Assembly (NCBI GenBank): GCA_035578175.1
Contig: JAQMRL010000003.1
Location: 80,487,969 to 80,551,968 of the forward strand
Reading direction: 5' to 3'
DNA: 64,000 nt
Origin: Catonia carolina
Taxonomy: Eukaryota > Arthropoda > Insecta > Hemiptera > Achilidae
The position numbers and the translations under genes were made by a program. Of this stretch, positions 58,746 to 64,000 are shown piece by piece. The first letter of the stretch is position 1; each line of letters begins with the position of its first letter. The notes under the pieces were generated by a model. It saw only the letters and a program-made list of their open reading frames with translations, searched no databases and was not told the DNA's origin.

Positions 58746-59862
58746 AGTTGGTCTGACGGATAATGAGGAGGTTTTCTACTTAGGTTATAAATTTTAAAAT
58801 AAGTTTCTGCAGTACTACTGACTGAGGACTCAAGTTAATTCAAGCATAAACGTTATTGGAATATCAAAATATCAGTAAAGTTTTCAGTATTGCAAAATTT
58901 GGATATTAACGCGCGGATAAGAAACACTGGTAAATTTTTATGGAGATATCTTGGAATAAAACAATCATAAATAATAATAAATAATTACATTAAAGAGTAA
59001 TTAAAATGAAAGAGTTAAATAAAATTAGTTTATGGTTGTAAACTACATAAACTAAAGTTAGCTGTTGCGGTCGGTAATTGCGGCTTAAGGAACATGAAAA
59101 CATGGCGCTACCCACTCTAAGGTAATAAAGTAATTGTATAAAATGGAGTGATGAAGCAATGTGTGTTGTTGGAGAGGGTCGGTGGAGGTGTTGAGGTTGA
59201 TAGGGAAAGGGAAGGGCAAACTATACAGTACGCGGTAATGTGCAAGATAAAGAGAGTGATGTTAACATTGCACATCTCTCCCCCACCCGCTTTCTCCACC
59301 ATTTCTCACCATCAATGTGTACGTATGGCATGTACATCCCCATGCCAATGTTAGCACCATTCTCACCCTTATTGCTTCGTACGTCATCATTCATTTCTCA
59401 AACTACCCCTCTTAGATATTAAACTAAGAAATAATGAGTTTTGAAATCTTATTGAAAAGAACCGCGATTATCATGTTATAAAACAATTTTCAGAAAATGT
59501 TTTTCTTTAATTATTTCAGTCAAACAATAACAAGTACATTTATAACTTTTTAAACAGCAGACTAAAATATAATAAGTTCAATTTTTTCACAAGAAAAGAG
59601 GAACTAATTATAGTACATTTATTCGGAAAATTATTTTAATTGAAGATTTTATATTTGTTCTGAAAAATTTTAGTTTCTACAGTTATTGCTAAACTCACAG
59701 AATTGCGAGCTTGCACGTAACAGCTGACGTTGCCACACTTTCTGTAGTCGTGTTTTGTGTTTTCTTAATCTCGTACAGAGCAATAGCTCTTAACGAGATT
59801 AAGTGATTAAAATATTACCTTAGCGGTACTGCTTTTACCTTAATTTCACAGCATTATAAATT
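58746..59862. other. non-coding, GC-richer at 59150-59310
   Basis: 59150-59310 contains purine-rich then pyrimidine-rich tracts. Overlapping open frames on both strands there look like composition effects. No gene was recognised. Confidence 0.4.
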
Positions 59863-60674
59863 TTGCATCCTCCGGATTGGTCTAATGGTAAAGTCGTCAC
59901 TACGAATCAGCTGTTTAACACCTGGTTTTTGGAGACGAAAATTCCTGGTTCAAATCCTAGTAATCGGTGTGACTTTTAATAAACGACTAACTTGGAGCAC
60001 ACATATCAAACGCAAACGTTTATTATCTACTGAATTCCCGACTTAAAGTTCTATATTCCCTACTTCACAACCGATCAAAATTACCAATGGCACTAAAATT
60101 ACGCATATATTGTTCTCTTTTGAAACCTATATGGACCTACGGGTCCCAAATTTACGGTTCAACCAAACCCTCTAACTTGCAACGAATTCAAGCATTCCAG
60201 TCAAAAGAGCAACAAAACCTTACAATACAGATTTGAAAACACCACTTGTAAAAAATTCCATCGAATACCTATACAAACGCTTTCACGACAAGTCACACGA
60301 ACACGAGAACCCACTGGTGCGTTCACTTTCCACTTTCCATTTACCTGATAATCCCCCTAGACGCCTTGAAAGACGCTGGAGTAGAGACCTGCTAATTTGA
60401 TTATAAAAATTTCATTCTTAGGGAGGCACCAATGGGGGCCCTGCCCCTCTCATGCCTATCATTTCATTTACATTATTATCTTAATCATCACATTTGTTTG
60501 TTGTAAAATTTTACAGTTGTAAATAAAGAATTAAAGAGAAAAAAATCCTAGTAAAGGTAGTTACTTTTATACGGATTTGAATACTAGACAGTGGTTACCG
60601 GTGAACCTTGATGGTTGGGTTAAATTAATCATACTTTCTCTGGAATGGTCTGCCTGAGTCTGTATAGGACTATT
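59863..60674 (+). mobile_element. tRNA-derived SINE (family S), split and 3'-truncated
   Basis: The head has A box TGGTCTAATGG and B box GGTTCAAATCC (59949-59959). The body resumes at 60555 after a Jockey insertion and runs through CAGACAGTGGTTACCGGTGA and ATTAATCATACTTTCTC to GACTATTC, where the next copy begins. The last ~130 bp of the family consensus and the A tail are missing. Confidence 0.8.
59964..60542 (+). mobile_element. 5'-truncated Jockey inserted in the SINE
   Basis: This 579-bp fragment is flanked by a perfect 12-bp duplication, aaatcctagtaa (59952-59963 and 60543-60554). Frameshifted coding blocks include FNKRLTWSTHIKRKR, LVKNSIEYLYKRFHDKS and RRLERRWSRDLLI with a stop near 60400, followed by a ~140-bp 3' UTR and an A-rich end. 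It matches the C-terminus of the full-length element. Confidence 0.88.
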
Positions 60675-61012
60675 CTTGCATCCTCCGGATTGGTCTAGTG
60701 GTAAAATCGTCACTACGAATCAAATGTTTAACAGCTAGGTTTTGTAGACGAAGATTCCTGGTTCAAATCCTAATACTAAATGTAAGTACTTCTATTTGGA
60801 TTTGAATACCAGACAGTGGTTACCGGTGAACTTTGATGGTTGGGTTCAATTAACCATACTTTCTCAGGAATAGACCGTCTGAGTCAGTACAAGACTATAC
60901 CTCATTTACACGTCATACATATCACCTTCATCTCATTGGGTCACGGAGTAGCATAATGTTCTAAATAAACAAATTGCAACGTACACTAATAGTGGAGTTA
61001 AAAAAAAAAACA
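60675..61012 (+). mobile_element. tRNA-derived SINE (family S), full length
   Basis: About 338 bp: head CATCCTCCGGATTGGTCTAG with A box TGGTCTAGTGG, B box GGTTCAAATCC, family body, then GTTAAAAAAAAAAAC as tail (60995-61006). It directly abuts the truncated copy upstream. It has the structure of a pol III transcript and no protein. Confidence 0.85.
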
Positions 61013-61450
61013 AATCCTGACTCATCGTTTCCTAATTACGAGTAATATCGTCAACTAACCAATAGGCTATAATAATAAACTATGAGTTAAACTGATTTTA
61101 ATGGTTACCATGATAAGTTATTCTTTTTTATATTTCCTATTGTTTTAATTTTCATTCTGATTTTTTGAGAAGCTGTGATACATTTACTGTTTGCATGTAT
61201 CGACGTTTTATTATTGCAACTGAAGATGGATACATGATATCCGGAAGGATATATGTTCTCTTATAATCAGATAAAAGTCATCTATTGTGTATCTGGTGTT
61301 TTTATTATATACAGTATATTATACGTATAACAACTAGCCTATATAAATTTCTGGCCAAGACATCTTTTGGGATGACGAGTGGAATGAAGCTGATAGCTCC
61401 AACATTGAATGTAAGAAATTCCGTTTGTAAAAATATTAGGCCTATACGTT
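61013..61450. other. AT-rich non-coding with a ribozyme-like motif
   Basis: No gene. The 61205-61260 motif is listed separately. Confidence 0.4.
61205..61260 (+). ncRNA. degenerate hammerhead-like motif
   Basis: CTGAAGA at about 61210 fits CUGANGA, and after one T GGATA pairs with TATCC across a CATGA loop, as in the motif at 32686. The following GAAA is replaced by GGAAGG, so the core is broken. It is probably a relic of the same kind of retroelement end. Confidence 0.3.
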
Positions 61451-61835
61451 TTGCAATCTGTTCAATTTAGGAACAGTCAGCAACCCCATGAACCAATGAG
61501 ATGAGGATGATGTGTTTGCCGTGTAAATGAGGTGTAGTCTTGTACAGACTCAGGGTCACTATTCCCAGGGCCACTATTGATGGTTGGGGTTCAATTAACC
61601 ATACTCTCTCAGGAGTGGTCGACCTGGGTCTGTACAAGACTACACCTCATTTACACGTCGTACACATCATCCTCATCTCATTGGGTCATGGGGTTGCTTA
61701 TTGTTCTTAATTGAACAGATTGCAACTTACACATATAGGAATTAAAGAAAAACCTTCATCTCCAAAAATTAGCTTTTAAAAATATGACTTTGGCGACTAC
61801 TCAACCGCTATACCAACCCGATGGGTTTATGACTT
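61451..61835. mobile_element. rearranged SINE family S forming an inverted repeat
   Basis: The SINE 3' region occurs at 61451-61554 (minus) and again at 61624-61725 (plus) as ~102-bp inverse complements with a ~70-bp spacer. A SINE head remnant on the minus strand follows at about 61757-61835 (A box complement near GCTATACCAACCCG). Recombination between copies or a twin insertion is likely. Confidence 0.8.
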
Positions 61836-61904
61836 CAGGCTTAATAATTTATAATTTTTCTTTTGACATTTGTAAAAGTTTAAAAAACTTTTAATTTAGG
61901 CTAT

Positions 61905-63326
61905 ATTACTTTGGAAGAAAAACAACTGTACTACAACAAATATTTACAACTGTATTCGTTGATTTCCAGATCTTCTAACCTCCCACCACCTCGTCTAAAA
62001 CTTTTTTTTTTTCCGGGGTTCCTACGGCCGGCGCCGCTTCCCGCACTTCAATCTCCATTCTCTTCTATCCTCCCAATCACCCTCATCCATCCCTCTCTCC
62101 CTCATGGCTTCCTGTATTCCCCATTCCACGTTTTCCTTGGTCTACCTTTCTTCCTTCTGTTGGTTGGGACATAAGACAACATTCTTTTTGGCCACCTCTC
62201 ATCACCCATTCTCTGCACATGACCATACCATACCAGTTGTCGTCTCTCTATCCTATCCACAATGGTATCTTCTACATGAGCTCTTTTCCTGATGTCGTCA
62301 TTCCGGATATGGTCCAACCTGGACACTCTACATGAACGGCGCAGAAAGTCCATTTCAATTGCTTTAAGCTGGCTGTCTATTTTTGATGTTATTTGCCAGC
62401 ACTCTGCCCCATAAGTTGTTATTGGCTCCACAATAGTGTGGTACAACTGGACTTTTGTATTCATGTGCATTTTTGCAGACCATAAAATCGGGTTCAATTT
62501 CCGGATTGCTATTCTCCCTTGCACAATCCTATTTTTAACATCCTTCCTAGTTGAACCGTCTGATGATATGTAGGTCCCCAAGTACTTGAATTCCTTTGTG
62601 CTCTTGATAATTTTGTTGTCGACTTGAAGATCATTGGACTCTTCCCCTATAACCAAGTATTCGGTTTTGCTAATATTAATATTCAACCCCCATTCACAGT
62701 ATTCATCCAAGAGTTTCCTTGTCATATAAGCAATGTCCTCCTCATCGTTAGCTATGAGCACTTGATCATCGGCAAACAGTAGTGTATACAAACAGGTATC
62801 TCCAATTTCAATCCCCATTCCATTACATTTCTTGCGCCAGGTGCTCAGTGCTCTTTGTATATATATCTTGAAAAGAGTTGGTGATAAACAACACCCCTGC
62901 TTCAAACCCTTGTTAACCCTGAATGGCGCAGATATTTTATTATTCAATTTAATCACACATTCTGAGTTCCTATAAAGTGTTCTTATTGCTCTGATGTAGC
63001 CTTTGTCTAAAACTACTAGTCTAAAACTACCAGTTTATAAGTGTTACCTTAGACCCGTTTGGATTCATAGCAGCCAAATTTACTGTTATGCCAAACTGAC
63101 AGTCATTTTGAAAATACAACGCTTTCAGTCCAAACTGTTAAGACAGAATACTAGTGCTCCCTTTTACTTAACGAACGATACACTACGCTCAGACTTAAAC
63201 GTCCCAAACATTAACGATGTGTTCCTACGCACATACACACGATTTAAAAAGAAATTATCCAACCAGCTCATTGTTGACATAGACACACCAGATTTACCAA
63301 CTGCCCCTATACGAAGACTGAAATGA
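61905..63326 (+). pseudogene. Jockey relic split by another LINE
   Basis: The left part (61905-62002) reads KQLYYNKYLQLYSLISRSSN and LPPPRLKL. The right part (63019-63326) resumes LKLPVYKCYLRPVWIHSSQI, then LKIQRFQSKLLRQ, TNDTLRSDLNVPN and APIRRLK with a stop. The two halves align end to end with the relic at 39613-39993 (LLSRKSKLPTTSKLIIYNSY...). GTCTAAAACT occurs at 61993-62002, 63005-63014 and 63019-63028 as target duplication. No endonuclease or RT core is present. Confidence 0.85.
62003..63004 (-). pseudogene. LINE reverse transcriptase fragment (family L-c)
   Basis: The minus-strand frame (62956-62102, 284 codons, open upstream to about 63000 as YIRAIRTLYRNSECV) contains NKGLKQGCCLSPTLFKIYIQ, the catalytic LLFADDQVLIA (FADD at 61-64), LNINISKTEYLVIGEE, FKYLGTYISSDG and RQLVWYGHVQRM, ending in RRKKGRPRKTWNG. 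The N-terminal endonuclease and early RT blocks are missing, so it is 5'-truncated. On the plus strand the left edge is a T run (62003-62012), which is the A tail. Catalytic residues are intact and there are no internal stops, so the insertion is fairly young. The clade is undecided; it resembles insect 'endonuclease-reverse transcriptase' LINEs. Confidence 0.88.
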
Positions 63327-63779
63327 CTCTGAAGTAAGGGTATCATAAGACGTAAAAATTAAAGAAAACCATGTAAAATAAGTAAATAATTAACATAATA
63401 ATGAACTAACTTAATGATTACGGTTGGAGTACTGTCAATGGGTAGCGATCTCCTCAATGTCTTAAAATTTTTCAATATTTGTATCCTTTTTTTAACAAAT
63501 TTGTTCGTTGTTAATTTTATACAGTGGCAAATAAAAATATGTTGTGTAGTCAAAAAAAAATTACAGATGTTATGTAGGAAGTATTTTCACTCTAGAGGAA
63601 TAAACTTATTTCACTTCATATCGTGTCTGAAATGATATCTAAGCATAACTATTATAAGTTAGATGCTGTATATTATAAGCTAGTGGCTTATATTGATTTT
63701 CATGACGCTTAAACGTCGGATAACGGGATAAGCTTACATATTCATGTTGAATAGTATAAGCATTTCACGTCTAACATTT
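63327..63779. other. AT-rich non-coding
   Basis: No gene or repeat was recognised. Confidence 0.5.
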
Positions 63780-64000
63780 TTCTTAAAAGTTTCTCCGCGT
63801 GGAGATTTGCATATCTGAGTTAATGCAGGTTAGCGGCGGTTCAGCTCGAATGCGGCGACTATCACTACACCCAGCTAGCCACAGCTCCGGGGGAGGCAAG
63901 AGGAACGGGTCGGTGTTAGGATGATGTTTTAGGGGCGGGAGGGGGAACGCTTGCATATGAATTAGGTAAACGACTTGATTACTCCCTTTCTGGAAGGGCT
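63780..64000. promoter_or_regulatory. GC-richer island with octamer motifs (cut by window edge)
   Basis: The TCTCC-GCGT-GGAGA hairpin is followed by an octamer ATTTGCAT (63805-63812), then CpG-rich sequence (GGTTAGCGGCGGTTCAGCTC), a GC-box-like GGGGCGGGAGGGGG and TTGCATAT at 63951. This looks like a promoter or enhancer of a gene lying beyond the right edge. No coding frame was identified. Confidence 0.4.

Noticed and set aside
62003..63004. Active autonomous LINE
   Set aside because: The reverse transcriptase core is intact, but the endonuclease and N-terminal RT are missing, so it cannot be complete.
1..64000. CRISPR arrays, operons, ribosome-binding sites and rho-independent terminators
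   Set aside because: Everything visible is eukaryotic; no regularly spaced direct repeats or bacterial gene arrangement occurs.

Overview
This 64-kb window is AT-rich eukaryotic DNA with no recognisable single-copy host gene. The density and type of mobile elements point to an arthropod, most likely an insect: Jockey-clade LINEs, a pogo-like and a mariner-like DNA transposon, tRNA-derived SINEs, and a retroposon whose AAC-rich tail resembles ones known from insects. I cannot name the species. No prokaryotic features, tRNA genes, rRNA or CRISPR arrays are visible.

Layout. 1-8.5 kb: a pogo-like relic holding a LINE fragment, four copies of a ~400-bp AAC-tail retroposon (one carrying a nested hAT-type MITE), a second LINE relic and a Jockey relic. 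8.5-31 kb: mostly AT-rich non-coding DNA with a GC-richer island at ~10 kb, one AAC-tail copy, two 5'-truncated Jockey 3' ends, and a promoter-like island at 20.9-21.4 kb with a GC box, a CRE, a TATA-like motif and a consensus splice donor. 31-33 kb: a LINE RNase H fragment bracketed by ~110-bp inverted repeats; the right one matches a minimal hammerhead ribozyme core. 33-46 kb: several decayed Jockey copies, including a lineage with a ~0.9-kb 3' UTR, a tRNA-derived SINE, and a second promoter-like island at 44.1-44.7 kb. 46-51 kb: LINE relics, a small MITE, two AAC-tail copies with clear target-site duplications, and a mariner-like relic.

51.67-56.07 kb (minus strand) is the best gene content: a full-length Jockey-clade element with ORF1 (zinc-knuckle Gag-like) and ORF2 (endonuclease plus reverse transcriptase), flanked by a perfect 10-bp target-site duplication. 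Both long frames are open, but ORF2 has no in-frame AUG near its start and ORF1 has lost one zinc-knuckle cysteine. 56-64 kb: an AAC-tail copy, a ~195-bp near-perfect palindrome, a cluster of tRNA-derived SINEs (one split by a Jockey insertion, one region forming an inverted repeat), a Jockey relic split by another LINE, and a GC-richer island with an octamer motif at the right edge.

How the parts work together: the autonomous LINEs are the likely source of reverse transcriptase for the retroposons, and the nested insertions give a relative order of events. The palindrome TAGGCCTA is strongly over-represented across the non-repeat DNA. The most unusual objects are the hammerhead-like inverted repeats around the RNase H fragment, the shared small reading frame inside the AAC-tail retroposon, and the isolated palindrome at 58 kb.
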